A program made the position numbers and the translations under genes. A DNA stretch of 64,000 nucleotides, from positions 6,503,001 through 6,567,000 of the forward strand of contig NZ_CP029194.1 of assembly GCF_008642375.1 (NCBI RefSeq), read 5' to 3'. Below the pieces are notes generated by a model that was not told the origin of the DNA, made no database searches, and worked only from the letters and a program-made list of their open reading frames with translations. Below, piece after piece: positions 1 to 8,702 of the stretch (position 1 is its first letter; each line of letters starts with the position of its first letter). The DNA is from Streptomyces venezuelae. GTDB taxonomy: Bacteria > Actinomycetota > Actinomycetes > Streptomycetales > Streptomycetaceae.

Positions 1-1335
1 CGCCGCGCCGAGCCGACCGCGCCCCTCGCGCTGGTCCTGGTGCCCACCCGCGAGCTCGCGCAGCAGGTCACCGACGCCCTCACCCCGTACGCCGGCGCCC
101 TGCGCCTGCGGATCACCACGGTCGTCGGCGGCATGTCGATCTCCCGGCAGTCCTCCGCGCTGCGCCGCGGCGCCGAGGTCCTCATCGCCACGCCCGGCCG
201 CCTCATGGACCTCATCGACCGCGGCGACTGCCGTCTCGACCAGGTGGCGATCACGGTCCTCGACGAGGCCGACCAGATGGCCGACATGGGCTTCCTGCCG
301 CAGGTCACCAAGCTCCTCAAGCAGGTCCAGCCGGGCGGCCAGCGGCTGCTCTTCTCGGCGACGCTCGACCGGAACATCGACAAGCTCGTCAAGATGTTCC
401 TGGACGACCCGGTCGTCCACTCGGTCGACCCCTCGGCCGGCGCGGTGACCACCATGGAGCACCACGTCCTGTACGTGATGGACGAGACCGACAAGAAGGC
501 CGTCACGCTGAAGATCGCGGCCCGCGACGGCCGGACGATCCTCTTCCTCGACACCAAGCGGTCCGTGGACCGCCTGGTCAAGCGGCTCCTCGCCAACGGC
601 GTACGGGCCTCCGGCCTGCACGGCGGCCGCTCGCAGCCGCAGCGCAACAGGACCCTGGACCAGTTCAAGACCGGCCAGGTCACCACGCTCGTCGCGACGA
701 ACGTGGCGGCCCGCGGCATCCACGTCGACGACCTCGACATGGTCGTGAACGTCGACCCGCCGATGGACCACAAGGACTACCTGCACCGCGGCGGCCGTAC
801 CGCCCGCGCCGGCGAGTCCGGCAGCGTCTTCACCCTGGTCCTGCCCGAGCAGAAGCGGGACATGGGCCGGCTGATGTCGAACGCCGGGATCAGCCCGCGC
901 ACGGCGCAGATCAAGTCCAGCGACCAGCACCTGACCGACCTCACCGGCGCCCGCGAGCCCTCCGGCGTCCCGGTCGTCATCGAGACGCCGCAGCCGACCC
1001 CGCCGCGCAAGGCGACGGGTGCCGGCGGCACCGGGAGCGGGGGCGGCCGCGGCCGTCGTCGCCGTCCCGCGGCCGGCGGCGGTACGGGCACGGCCACGGC
1101 CGCGTCGACGGGATCGGGGCGCGCCTCCGGCTCCGGCGGCACGTCCACGGGCCGCGGTTCCGGTGCGGGTCGCGGCTCCGGCGCGGGCCGGGGCTCCGGC
1201 TCCGGCGCGGGTGCCGGGCGCGGTGCCGTGGCCGGGGCCGGAGCCGCCCGCGGCGGACGTCAGGCGTCGAGCACGAGCCGTTCCCGCAGTGCCAGCACGT
1301 CGCGGAACTCCAGGCCGAGGCCGACGGACACGTAA
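1..1335 (+). CDS. DEAD-box ATP-dependent RNA helicase, 5' end missing
   Basis: RNA helicase of superfamily 2; unwinds RNA duplexes with ATP in the cytoplasm. The frame is already open at base 1, so the Q motif and Walker A lie outside the window. Seen: motif Ia PTRELAQQ (codons 14-21), Ib TPGR, II DEAD (codons 88-91), III SAT, then the helicase C domain ending in HRGGRTARAG. The last ~110 residues are a Gly/Ser/Arg low-complexity tail, usual for actinobacterial cold-shock-type helicases and likely RNA binding. The stop (TAA) lies 76 bases inside the convergent phosphatase gene, so the two 3' ends overlap; I see no terminator between them. Which DEAD-box paralogue this is cannot be decided from the fragment. 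Confidence 0.93.
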   Translation, partial: RRAEPTAPLALVLVPTRELAQQVTDALTPYAGALRLRITTVVGGMSISRQSSALRRGAEVLIATPGRLMDLIDRGDCRLDQVAITVLDEADQMADMGFLPQVTKLLKQVQPGGQRLLFSATLDRNIDKLVKMFLDDPVVHSVDPSAGAVTTMEHHVLYVMDETDKKAVTLKIAARDGRTILFLDTKRSVDRLVKRLLANGVRASGLHGGRSQPQRNRTLDQFKTGQVTTLVATNVAARGIHVDDLDMVVNVDPPMDHKDYLHRGGRTARAGESGSVFTLVLPEQKRDMGRLMSNAGISPRTAQIKSSDQHLTDLTGAREPSGVPVVIETPQPTPPRKATGAGGTGSGGGRGRRRRPAAGGGTGTATAASTGSGRASGSGGTSTGRGSGAGRGSGAGRGSGSGAGAGRGAVAGAGAARGGRQASSTSRSRSASTSRNSRPRPTDT

Positions 1336-2165
1336 CGGAGCAGGCTTCCGTACGAGGCCCGGACCTGGTCGAGGGCGGTGTCGAGGTACTCCGGACGCAC
1401 CTCCTGGAGCGGCACGATCAGGTCCGGGTTCTGCATGTACCCGCCCTGCCGGAGCCCCTCGCGCACCTTGGCGTCGTGGGCGGCGCGGATGGTGTTCGAG
1501 GCGAGGTAGTCGGCGCGGGCCGCCGCCGTCGGCACGCCCAGCAGGGTGAGCAGGAGATAGCCGGTCCAGCCGGTGCGGTCCTTGCCCGAGGTGCAGTGCA
1601 GGAGCAGCGGCCCCCGGCGGCGGTCGCCGAGGTCCCGCAGGGTCTGGGCGAAGGCGGCCCGGTTCGCGGCGTCGGTGACGAAGGTCCGGTACACCTCGCT
1701 CATGAAGGCGGCTGCCCGCCCGCCGCCGAGCATCTCCTCCTGCCGCACCGGGTCGCGGGAGCCGATCGCGGCCGTCAGCCGCCCGAAGAGACCGTTGTCG
1801 GTGACGGGCCGGGCGACCGCGACGGCGCCGGCGGGGAGCCGGTCGGCGCCGTCGTACGAGACCTCCAGCGGGATCCGCAGGTCGACGACCGTGCCGAGGC
1901 CGAGCCCGGCGAGCGTGGCGAGATCGGCGTCGGTGAGCTTCGCGAGGTGGTCGCCCCGGTAGGCGAGGCCGTGGCGGACCCGGCCGCCGTCGTAGGTGAC
2001 GTACCCCCCGAGATCGCGGACGTTGACCGCGCCCTGGAGCGGGATCTGGCGGATGGCGGTGCGGGGCGTTCGCGGATGCGCGTGGGCCTGGGCGTTCGTC
2101 GGCAGCGCCGTGAACAGGGCGGCGGCGCCGGTCGTGGTGAGCAGCGTGCGTCGGGACAGGGGCAT
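1260..2165 (-). CDS. exported tyrosine-protein phosphatase (Y_phosphatase3 type)
   Basis: 301 residues. The N-terminus MPLSRRTLLTTTGAAA with a hydrophobic stretch and an AQA-HA cleavage region looks like a Tat signal peptide, so the enzyme is probably exported folded. The catalytic loop is HCTSGKDRTG, with nucleophile Cys191 and phosphate-binding Arg197 (HCx5R). NVRDLGGY near residues 48-55 is typical of the Y_phosphatase3 / LipA-like family, which acts on phosphotyrosine or phosphoinositides. ATG at 2163-2165 is preceded by GGGAG at good spacing. The 3' end overlaps the convergent helicase gene by 76 bases. Substrate unknown. Confidence 0.9.
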   Translation of the reverse strand: MPLSRRTLLTTTGAAALFTALPTNAQAHAHPRTPRTAIRQIPLQGAVNVRDLGGYVTYDGGRVRHGLAYRGDHLAKLTDADLATLAGLGLGTVVDLRIPLEVSYDGADRLPAGAVAVARPVTDNGLFGRLTAAIGSRDPVRQEEMLGGGRAAAFMSEVYRTFVTDAANRAAFAQTLRDLGDRRRGPLLLHCTSGKDRTGWTGYLLLTLLGVPTAAARADYLASNTIRAAHDAKVREGLRQGGYMQNPDLIVPLQEVRPEYLDTALDQVRASYGSLLRYVSVGLGLEFRDVLALRERLVLDA

Positions 2166-2475
2166 GGCGGGACTCCCTCATGGACGTACGGACTGACGGG
2201 CGTACGACTGACGGGCGGACGGGCCCACCAAACGTTTGTTAGGCGACTCGGGAGGAAGGTAGCAGCCGCCGGGGCCGTACGGGAGGGTCGTGCTCGCACG
2301 GGGATGAACCGCGCACGCGAAAACGCGCCCGCGGGGCCGCGTCAGCCCCGCTGCGGGGGCGCGCCAGCCCCGTCGCTGGGAGGCTTCAACCTCGGCGTCG
2401 GGCCGCTCCAACCTCGGCGTCGGGCCGCTCCAACCTCGGCGTCGGGCCGCCTCGGGCCCCGCGAGCCGGGAAGAC
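2166..2475. other. intergenic region with palindrome and tandem repeats
   Basis: About 310 bases with no gene. Upstream of the phosphatase start it holds two near-identical stretches around 2187-2220 (gtacg..actgacgggc) and the perfect 10-base palindrome CAAACGTTTG at 2229-2238, a shape used by LacI/TetR-type operators. The half nearer the ankyrin gene holds G+C-rich inverted sequence (2340-2386) and a 22-base tandem repeat (2387-2450). No convincing -35/-10 pair could be assigned. Confidence 0.5.
2387..2450. repeat. 22-base tandem repeat, about three copies
   Basis: Units begin at 2387, 2409 and 2431 with the core caacctcggcgtcgggccgc. The third copy is cut after 20 bases. It lies just after the ankyrin-repeat gene's stop codon (minus strand). 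There are no spacers, so it is a minisatellite and not a CRISPR. Confidence 0.85.
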
Positions 2476-3945
2476 TCAGCCCCGGCGCGGGGCCGTCCAC
2501 TCCAGGCGGGTCCTGACCCGTGGGTCCCGGACGTGTTCGAGGGCGGCGAGGGCCGTCTCGCGGGCCGCGCCGTCCGGGTCGCCGTCCGCCAGGGCGGACG
2601 CCAGCGCGTCCACGGCCCGCGGGTCCTGGCGGATCGCCAGACCCCGGGCCGCCTCCGCCGCCGTCTCCGGATCGTCGTCGCCGAGCCGCTCCGCAAGCCC
2701 CTCCCGTACGAGCGGGGTGTCGTCGGGCAGCTCGGCGAGCGCGAGCGTCGCCCAGTCCCGCACCCGGGAGTCGCCGTCCCGGCTCAGCGCCAGGAGCACC
2801 CCGAGGGCCTCGGTGTGCCCCGCCGGCACGATCCCGGCCAGCGCCCCCGCGACCGCGCGCCGCACGGCCGCCTCGGGATGCCCGGCCGCCGCGAGCAGCT
2901 CCGGTACGGCCGCCGGGTCCCCGCACTCCCCGAGCGCGACCACCGTGGACAGCAGGGGCTCCCGCGCCGTGGGCACGGCCTCCGCGGCCAGCCGCCGCAG
3001 CACCGGCAGCGCGCTCGCCCCGAAGCCCGGCAGTGCGCCGAGCACCCGCGCGCCGAGCGCCCGGCGCAGCGGATCGCGGTAGGCGCACCAGCCCGCCGCC
3101 GTCACGAAGGTCTCCTCGTCCGCCCGGCCGGCCAGTTCGGCCACCGCCGTCGTCCAGGCGTCGAGCTCCGGGTCCCCGCAGCGCAGCGCCCGCGCCGCGA
3201 GCTCCTCGTGCGGGGTGCGCAGCCCGATCGCCGCCTCCAGGAGCGTGGCGATCGCCGCGTGACCGGTCTGCCGCTCGTCGCCGCGCGTGGGCGCGCCGTC
3301 CTCCCGCAGCAGCTCCACGACGACCGTCACCCCGCCGTCCTCCCGCACCCGGCGGACGACCGCCTCGTACGTCTGCCCGCCGTCGTTCCCCGCGACGAGC
3401 CCCCGCCGCAGCTCGGCCGCGATGTCCGTGCCGATCCACCGCCGGGCCTCCCGCAGCGCGGCCTCCGGGGCAGCCGCCCCGTGGTCGAGCAGCGCCCGGA
3501 CGCAGGCGGTGGAGCCGCGCCGGGCGGCGGCGACCAGCGGGAGGAAGCCGTCGGGCCCCGGCCGGTCCGGATCGGCCCCGTGCTCCAGGAGCACCCGCGC
3601 CGTCTCCGCGTGCCCGAGCCGGAGCGCCCAGGCGAGCGCCGTGAAGCCGAACTCCTCCTCCTGGTCGGCCTCCGCGCCGCCCGCGAGCAGCGCCCTGACC
3701 ACCTCGGCGTGCCCGCCGCAGGCCGCCCCGCACAGCGGCAGGTCGCTCTCCTCCTCCCCGCTGCGGCGCCCCGGATCGGCCCCGGCGGCGAGGAGCACCC
3801 GGACGATCCCGGGCTCGTCTCCGACGGCCGCCCGGTACAGCGCGGTCTCCCCGTCCTCCCGGCTCTCGGGGTCCGCCCCGCTCCGCAGGGCCCGTACGGC
3901 CCCGTCCTCGTCCCCGGCTCGGATGGCGTCGAACAACGTACTCAT
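2476..3945 (-). CDS. ankyrin-repeat / HEAT-repeat protein
   Basis: 489 residues, no signal peptide or membrane segment, so a cytoplasmic scaffold. The first ~165 residues are ankyrin repeats: ETALYRAAVGDEPGIVRVLL, then HAEVVRALLAGGAEAD and HAETARVLLEHGADPD. The region after ~residue 290 is built of alpha-alpha HEAT/PBS-like repeats (GDPAAVPELLAAAGHPEAAV, DDDPETAAEAARGLA). Such proteins mediate protein-protein contacts; the partner is unknown. ATG at 3943-3945 (MSTLFDAIRAG) was chosen because the ankyrin homology starts here, although the frame stays open far upstream. It is followed on the same strand by tandem repeats, not by a clear terminator. Confidence 0.85.
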   Translation of the reverse strand: MSTLFDAIRAGDEDGAVRALRSGADPESREDGETALYRAAVGDEPGIVRVLLAAGADPGRRSGEEESDLPLCGAACGGHAEVVRALLAGGAEADQEEEFGFTALAWALRLGHAETARVLLEHGADPDRPGPDGFLPLVAAARRGSTACVRALLDHGAAAPEAALREARRWIGTDIAAELRRGLVAGNDGGQTYEAVVRRVREDGGVTVVVELLREDGAPTRGDERQTGHAAIATLLEAAIGLRTPHEELAARALRCGDPELDAWTTAVAELAGRADEETFVTAAGWCAYRDPLRRALGARVLGALPGFGASALPVLRRLAAEAVPTAREPLLSTVVALGECGDPAAVPELLAAAGHPEAAVRRAVAGALAGIVPAGHTEALGVLLALSRDGDSRVRDWATLALAELPDDTPLVREGLAERLGDDDPETAAEAARGLAIRQDPRAVDALASALADGDPDGAARETALAALEHVRDPRVRTRLEWTAPRRG

Positions 3946-4001
3946 GCGCCGACCCTGACGCGCCGTCCGCACATGGCGCAAATCCATTCCCCGTACGGCC
4001 G

Positions 4002-4886
4002 TCAGGCCGCGCACTCCAGGACGGAGCCGCACACCCCGCACCGCGCCCGCAGGCTCCGCCCCGTGGGGACCCGCAGCCGCTGGAGGCAGACCGGGCAGGC
4101 GAAGGAGACCCCGGCCGCCGGGGCGCCGCCGTCGAAGGCGTACGGGGCTCCCGCCGCTGCCCCGCCGTGGCGCCGCTCCCTGCCGTACCGCCGCCGCTCC
4201 GCCCAGCCCGCCGCGGCGAGCGGCGGCTGCCGCAGCTCCTTCGCGGCCTCGGCACGGCCGCGTACCCACGCCTCGTACGCCACGGCGCTCGTGAACCACG
4301 GCGAGGGGTCCTCCCCGAAGACCTCGGCCCGCTTGGCGAGGACGTAGCCGAACTCCTCCGGGGTCAGATAGCCGAGCTTCTGGCTCTCGACCCCGTCCTG
4401 GCGGAACGCGTCGAGGAGCAGCCAGCCCGCGCCCAGGTAGGTGGTCACGACGTCGGTGAGGATCTCGTTCTCCGGCGTGCCGGGGAAGCCGAGTCCGAGC
4501 CGGTGCAGCAGGACGTGGGTGACCTCGTGGGCGAGGGCCGCGCCGATGTCCCGGCGGCGGGTCCTGAAGCGGTCGTTGAGTTCGACGAAGTACTCGGGTC
4601 CGGCGGCGAGCTCGACGGTCGCCGCGTGCTCCATGGGGCGGAAAGTCGCCACGATGCGGGCGTCGGGGAGCCGGAGGTGGTGGACCAGGGCGCGGGCCAC
4701 CCGCTGCGTGCCCAGATGGAGGTCCTCGTCGTCGCCGATGGCCACGTCGGCGGCCGGCACGCTCACCGGAAACCGGTGCACACCGTCGGTGGAGAGGCGC
4801 CGGTAGAGCGCGGTGAGCGACGCCCGGACCGCCGCGCGGTGCGGGAAGCCGTGGCCGACACGGTCGGCCCCCTGACGGTTCGGCAT
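4002..4886 (-). CDS. putative zinc metallopeptidase with C-terminal zinc ribbon
   Basis: 294 residues. HEVTH at residues 120-124 is the zincin motif HExxH, and ENEILTDVVTTYLG about 17 residues later can supply the third ligand. The C-terminus carries two CxxC knuckles (CPVC, CGVC) that form a zinc ribbon. No signal peptide, so probably cytoplasmic. The start ATG at 4884-4886 has a strong GGAGGGGGG ribosome site; an ATG 13 codons upstream has none. It lies 56 bases upstream of the ankyrin gene on the same strand, so co-transcription is possible. The family is not one I can name; substrate unknown. Confidence 0.75.
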   Translation of the reverse strand: MPNRQGADRVGHGFPHRAAVRASLTALYRRLSTDGVHRFPVSVPAADVAIGDDEDLHLGTQRVARALVHHLRLPDARIVATFRPMEHAATVELAAGPEYFVELNDRFRTRRRDIGAALAHEVTHVLLHRLGLGFPGTPENEILTDVVTTYLGAGWLLLDAFRQDGVESQKLGYLTPEEFGYVLAKRAEVFGEDPSPWFTSAVAYEAWVRGRAEAAKELRQPPLAAAGWAERRRYGRERRHGGAAAGAPYAFDGGAPAAGVSFACPVCLQRLRVPTGRSLRARCGVCGSVLECAA

Positions 4887-5047
4887 ACCGGATCCCCCCT
4901 CCCGTCCACTGTACGGTCCCCTCACCGGTTCTGGCCGAAAAGGCTTTCTTGTGGCGGCAGTTGAGCGCTGTCCATAATCCGGGCATGGCTTGACGGGCGC
5001 ATGTCATCCCCGTCGGGTCCAACCCCCCATGAAAAAAAGGAGCACGC

Positions 5048-5830
5048 GTGAAGAAGAACCGTCTGGTCAGCGCCCTCCAGAAACTCGCGGCCGCCGGCGC
5101 CGTCGTCCTGGCCGCCGTCAGCCTCCAGCCCACCACCGCCTCCGCCGCCCCGGCGCCCGTCGTCGGCGGCGTCCGCGCCGCCCAGGGCGAGTTCCCCTGG
5201 ATGGTCAGGCTCTCGATGGGCTGCGGCGGCTCGATGCTGACCCCGCAGATCGTCCTCACCGCCGCCCACTGTGTGAGCGGCTCCGGCAACAACACCAGCA
5301 TCACCGCCACCGCCGGAGTCGTGGACCTGCAGAGCAGCAGCGCGATCAAGGTCAAGTCCACCAAGGTCCTCCAGGCCCCCGGCTACAACGGCACGGGCAA
5401 GGACTGGGCCCTGATCAAGCTCGCCTCGCCGATCACCTCGGTCCCCACCCTCAAGATCGCCGAGACGACCGCGTACAACAGCGGCACGTTCACCGTGGCC
5501 GGCTGGGGTGGCACCCGTGAGGGCGGCGCGCAGCAGCGCTACCTGCGCAAGGCGAACGTCCCGTTCGTCTCGGACGCCTCCTGCCAGGCCTCGTACGGCA
5601 GCTCCCTCGTCCCCGCCGAGGAGATCTGCGCCGGGTACGAGCAGGGCGGGGTCGACACCTGCCAGGGTGACTCCGGCGGCCCGATGTTCCGCAAGGACAA
5701 CGCCGGCGCCTGGATCCAGGTCGGCATCGTGAGCTGGGGCGAGGGCTGCGCGCGGGCCGGCTACCCCGGTGTCTACACGGAGGTCTCGACCTTCGCCGCC
5801 GCGATCAAGTCGGCCGCGGCCACGTTGTAA
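5048..5830 (+). CDS. sprT: secreted trypsin-like serine protease (S1A), SprT type
   Basis: 260-residue preproprotein. A Sec signal (residues 1-33, ending ASA) and a four-residue pro-piece precede the mature start VVGG at 38. The catalytic triad is His74 (TAAHC), Asp119 (KDWALIKL) and Ser209 (GDSGGP). Asp203, six before the serine, gives trypsin specificity for Arg/Lys. Three disulphide pairs are expected from the Cys pattern. The mature sequence is very close to Streptomyces griseus trypsin as I remember it. GTG start at 5048 with AAAAAAGGAG eight bases upstream. In the genus this enzyme is made late with aerial growth; no AdpA-type site was found by eye. Followed by a strong terminator at 5866-5892. 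Confidence 0.95.
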   Translation: MKKNRLVSALQKLAAAGAVVLAAVSLQPTTASAAPAPVVGGVRAAQGEFPWMVRLSMGCGGSMLTPQIVLTAAHCVSGSGNNTSITATAGVVDLQSSSAIKVKSTKVLQAPGYNGTGKDWALIKLASPITSVPTLKIAETTAYNSGTFTVAGWGGTREGGAQQRYLRKANVPFVSDASCQASYGSSLVPAEEICAGYEQGGVDTCQGDSGGPMFRKDNAGAWIQVGIVSWGEGCARAGYPGVYTEVSTFAAAIKSAAATL

Positions 5831-5865
5831 CCGGTGAAAGCCGCGCTGTAACCCGTGAAAGGGAC

Positions 5866-5892
5866 GGCCCCGGGGCGGTGCGCCCCGGGGCC
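5866..5892. terminator. bidirectional hairpin between trypsin and GH35 genes
   Basis: A perfect 12-bp stem (ggccccggggcg / cgccccggggcc) with a GTG loop between two convergent genes. There is no T-tract, as usual for Streptomyces. Confidence 0.85.
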
Positions 5893-5926
5893 CTCCCGTC
5901 TCGCCGGCCTGTCCCGCCGACCCGTC

Positions 5927-7696
5927 TCAGGCCAGCTCGACCGAGGGCGCCGCCCCGCCCTCCAGCTCCAGGACCCACACCTCGTTGGCGCCCTCGCGCA
6001 GCACCGGGCCGGGCACGAACAGCGACTCCTGCGGGCCGGCGTTCCAGTACCGGCCCAGGCAGAAGCCGTTCACCCAGACGAAGCCGCGGGTCCCGCCCGG
6101 GAGGGAGAGGTCCGCGTCACCCGGCCCCGTCACCTGCACCACCGCCCGGTACAGACCGGGACCCCCGGCGTCCGGCCCGGTCTCCCCGGTCACCTCCCCG
6201 AACGGCACCTTCGCCACCGCCGCCGCCTCGAAGGCGTCCAGCCGCAGCGCCCGGGCCCGGAAGCCGTGCAGGTACTGCCGCTCGTGCCGTACCCCGCCCG
6301 TGATCCCCTTCGGCTCCGCGAGCCGCGGCCCGTAGTTGACCCGCCCCAGCGACTCCACCCACAGGTCCACCACGGCGGGCCCGGCGACCGGCCCGGCGAG
6401 CGTCACGTCCTCGCCGTTCTCGGTGCCGAGCGTTCCCGCCGGGACCCCGTCCACGTACACCGTCGCCCGGTCCCGCAGCCCCGTCACCCCCAGCGCGTAC
6501 GGCTGCCGGGGCCCCGGGACCTCCACCCGGTAGCGGACCAGACCCCGGTCCACGCCCAGCTCCTCGAAGGTCGGCGGCAGCGGCGCCCGCGACTCCTCGT
6601 CGCCGAGCACCTCAAGGACCTCGTCGAGCGGCGCCCGTTCACCGAGGACGCCCCGCACCGGGGCCGCGAGCCGCGCCGGCGGCTCGGGCACCTCGGGCAG
6701 CGGCCCCTCGGCGTACGGTGCGAGCACCTCGCGGAAGCGCCAGAACTTCTCCGTCGGCCGCCCCGCCTCGTCCACCGGAGCGTCGTAGTCGTACGAGGTC
6801 ACCGTCGCCCGCAGCGCCCCGTCGTGCAGCTCACCGGTCCGGTTCGCCCCCGCCCAGCCGCCGAAGTTGGTCCCGCCGTGCGCCATGTACACATTGACCG
6901 AGGCCCCGCACTCCAGGATCTCCCGCAGCGCCGCCGCCGCGTCCACCGCGTCCCGCACCGTGTGCTCCGTGCCCCAGTGGTCGAACCAGCCGCACCAGAA
7001 CTCCATGCACATCAACGGCCCCGACGGCCGATGGCGCCGCAGCGCCGCGAAGCCCTCCCGCGCCCCCGAGCCGAAGTTCGCCGTCGCGAGCACCCCCGGC
7101 ACCGAACCACCCGTCAGCATGTGGTCCTCAGGCCCGTCCGAGGTGAAGAGCGGCACGCTCACCTCGCACGCGCGCAGCAGTTCCGCCAGCCACATCAGAT
7201 AGCCCTGGTCGCTGCCGTAACTCCCGTACTCGTTCTCCACCTGCACCAGGATCACCGGGCCGCCCCGGTCGATCTGCCGCTCCACCACCTGGGGAAGCAG
7301 CCGCCGGAACCAGACGTCCACCGCCGCCAGGAACTCCGGGTCGAGGGTCCGCACCCGACGCCCCAGCGGCCCCGTCAGCCAGTGCGGCAGTCCGCCGTTC
7401 TCCCACTCGGCGCAGATGTACGGACCCGGGCGCACGATCGCGCGCATCCCGGCCCGCTGCACCGCGTCCAGGAACCGGCCGAGCGCCTCCACGTCCCCGT
7501 ACCGGCCGGGCTCCGGCTCGTACAGGTTCCAGGGGACGTACGTCTCGACACAGTCGAGGCCCATCGCCCGCAGCATCCCGAGCCGGTGCTCCCACTGCGC
7601 CTCGTGCACGCGGAAGTAGTGCAGCGCTCCCGAGAGGAGGCGCACCGGCCGCCCGTCGAGCAGAAAGTCCTCGTCACCCACAGCGAACGTGCTCAT
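5927..7696 (-). CDS. beta-galactosidase, glycoside hydrolase family 35
   Basis: 589 residues, no signal peptide: a cytoplasmic retaining beta-galactosidase. Signature GGPVILVQVENEYGSYG with acid/base Glu156; RPGPYICAEWENGG at 89-102 is the family substrate loop; MEFWCGW carries the likely nucleophile Glu232. The C-terminal third holds the beta-sandwich jelly-roll domains (FVWVNGFCLGRYWN). ATG at 7694-7696 after GGGTGAGG. It is divergent from an AraC-family gene, and the 107-base gap carries TGGAC repeats 21 bases apart, so that protein probably controls it by substrate. Natural substrate may be a plant galactoside rather than lactose. Confidence 0.93.
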   Translation of the reverse strand: MSTFAVGDEDFLLDGRPVRLLSGALHYFRVHEAQWEHRLGMLRAMGLDCVETYVPWNLYEPEPGRYGDVEALGRFLDAVQRAGMRAIVRPGPYICAEWENGGLPHWLTGPLGRRVRTLDPEFLAAVDVWFRRLLPQVVERQIDRGGPVILVQVENEYGSYGSDQGYLMWLAELLRACEVSVPLFTSDGPEDHMLTGGSVPGVLATANFGSGAREGFAALRRHRPSGPLMCMEFWCGWFDHWGTEHTVRDAVDAAAALREILECGASVNVYMAHGGTNFGGWAGANRTGELHDGALRATVTSYDYDAPVDEAGRPTEKFWRFREVLAPYAEGPLPEVPEPPARLAAPVRGVLGERAPLDEVLEVLGDEESRAPLPPTFEELGVDRGLVRYRVEVPGPRQPYALGVTGLRDRATVYVDGVPAGTLGTENGEDVTLAGPVAGPAVVDLWVESLGRVNYGPRLAEPKGITGGVRHERQYLHGFRARALRLDAFEAAAVAKVPFGEVTGETGPDAGGPGLYRAVVQVTGPGDADLSLPGGTRGFVWVNGFCLGRYWNAGPQESLFVPGPVLREGANEVWVLELEGGAAPSVELA

Positions 7697-7721
7697 GGCC
7701 TCACCCTCGCCCTCTGGCGGC

Positions 7722-7758
7722 GGACCGGTCCATGGACAAAGATCGTCGCAGTTTGGAC
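7722..7758. promoter_or_regulatory. AraC-type operator candidates between GH35 and araC-like genes
   Basis: The gap holds a perfect 10-base palindrome GGACCGGTCC (7722-7731) and the direct repeat TGGAC at 7733 and 7754, exactly 21 bases apart. Two-turn direct repeats are the usual half-site layout for AraC-family activators. Confidence 0.5.
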
Positions 7759-7803
7759 GTTAGGGAGGGCCCGACGGGCCGGGCCCAGGAGAGGGAAAGC
7801 CGC

Positions 7804-8691
7804 ATGTACCACACCTGGATGCGCTACTTCACGCCCAGCCCCGTCCACCACCGCCTCGGCCTCGTCTGCCTCGGCGTCGGCCTCCAGCACGGCACCCTCC
7901 CCACCGTCGGACCGCGCACCCTCGACCACCACGTCGCCGTCGTCGTCTCCGCCGGCAGCGGCTGGTACCTCGGCGCCGACGGCCGCCGCACCGCCGTCAC
8001 CGCCCCCGCCCTCATCTGGCTCACCCCCGGCACCCCCCACCACTACGCCGCCGACTCCGGCACCGGCTGGGACGAGGCCTTCGTCGACTTCTCGGGACCC
8101 GCCACCGCCACCTACACCGAGCTCGGCTACATCGAACCCGACCGGCCCGTCGTGCCCCTCTCCGACGCCGCCCCCGCCCGCGCCGCCATCGGCCGCATAG
8201 CCAGGGCCGCCCGCCCCGGCAACCCCCTCCTGGAGGTCGAGACCGGCGCCGCCGTCCACGAGCTGCTCGTCGCCCTGCGCCGGGCCCGGGCCGACACCAA
8301 CGCCGACGGCGACCCCGTCCTCGCCGCGCTCGCCCGCGACGCCTTCCAGCCGCTCTCCGTCGCCGAACACGCGGCCCGGCACGGCATGACCCCCGCCGAA
8401 CTGCGCACCGCCGTCCGCCGCGCCGCCGGCTGCAGCCCCAAGGACTACCTGCTCACCGTCCGCCTCGGCCGCGCCAAGGAGCTCCTCGCCGCCACCGAGC
8501 TCCCCGTCGCGGCCGTCGCCCGCCGCGTCGGCTACGACGACCCCGCCTACTTCTCCCGGCTCTTCACCCGCCGGGTCGGCACCGCGCCCATCCGCTTCCG
8601 CGAGCAGCAGGGGCGGTCCGTCCACGGCGGCTGGAGCAACCGCGTACCGGATCCCGAACACCCGCCCACGATCCTGCCAAGATCCGTCTAA
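7804..8691 (+). CDS. AraC-family transcriptional regulator
   Basis: 295 residues. The N-terminal ~150 residues form a cupin-like sugar-sensing domain (DHHVAVVVSAGSGWYL, LTPGTPHHY). The C-terminal ~100 residues form the double helix-turn-helix, ending in the typical VAAVARRVGYDDPAYFSRLF. ATG 7804 was chosen over the in-frame ATG at 7732 because AGGAGAGGG lies 8-16 bases before it. Divergent from the GH35 gene, which is the likely target. The stop codon TAA overlaps the -10 box of the next gene. Confidence 0.9.
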   Translation: MYHTWMRYFTPSPVHHRLGLVCLGVGLQHGTLPTVGPRTLDHHVAVVVSAGSGWYLGADGRRTAVTAPALIWLTPGTPHHYAADSGTGWDEAFVDFSGPATATYTELGYIEPDRPVVPLSDAAPARAAIGRIARAARPGNPLLEVETGAAVHELLVALRRARADTNADGDPVLAALARDAFQPLSVAEHAARHGMTPAELRTAVRRAAGCSPKDYLLTVRLGRAKELLAATELPVAAVARRVGYDDPAYFSRLFTRRVGTAPIRFREQQGRSVHGGWSNRVPDPEHPPTILPRSV

Positions 8692-8694
8692 GCT
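8689..8694 (+). promoter_or_regulatory. -10 box of a leaderless aroQ-type transcript
   Basis: TAAGCT followed by 8 bases and the ATG at 8703, with no ribosome site between. This is the layout of leaderless actinobacterial mRNAs. No good -35 box. Confidence 0.45.
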
Positions 8695-8702
8695 CGCAGA
8701 TC

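Noticed and set aside
2387..2450. Possible CRISPR-like array
   Set aside because: Contiguous 22-base units with no spacers and no cas genes.
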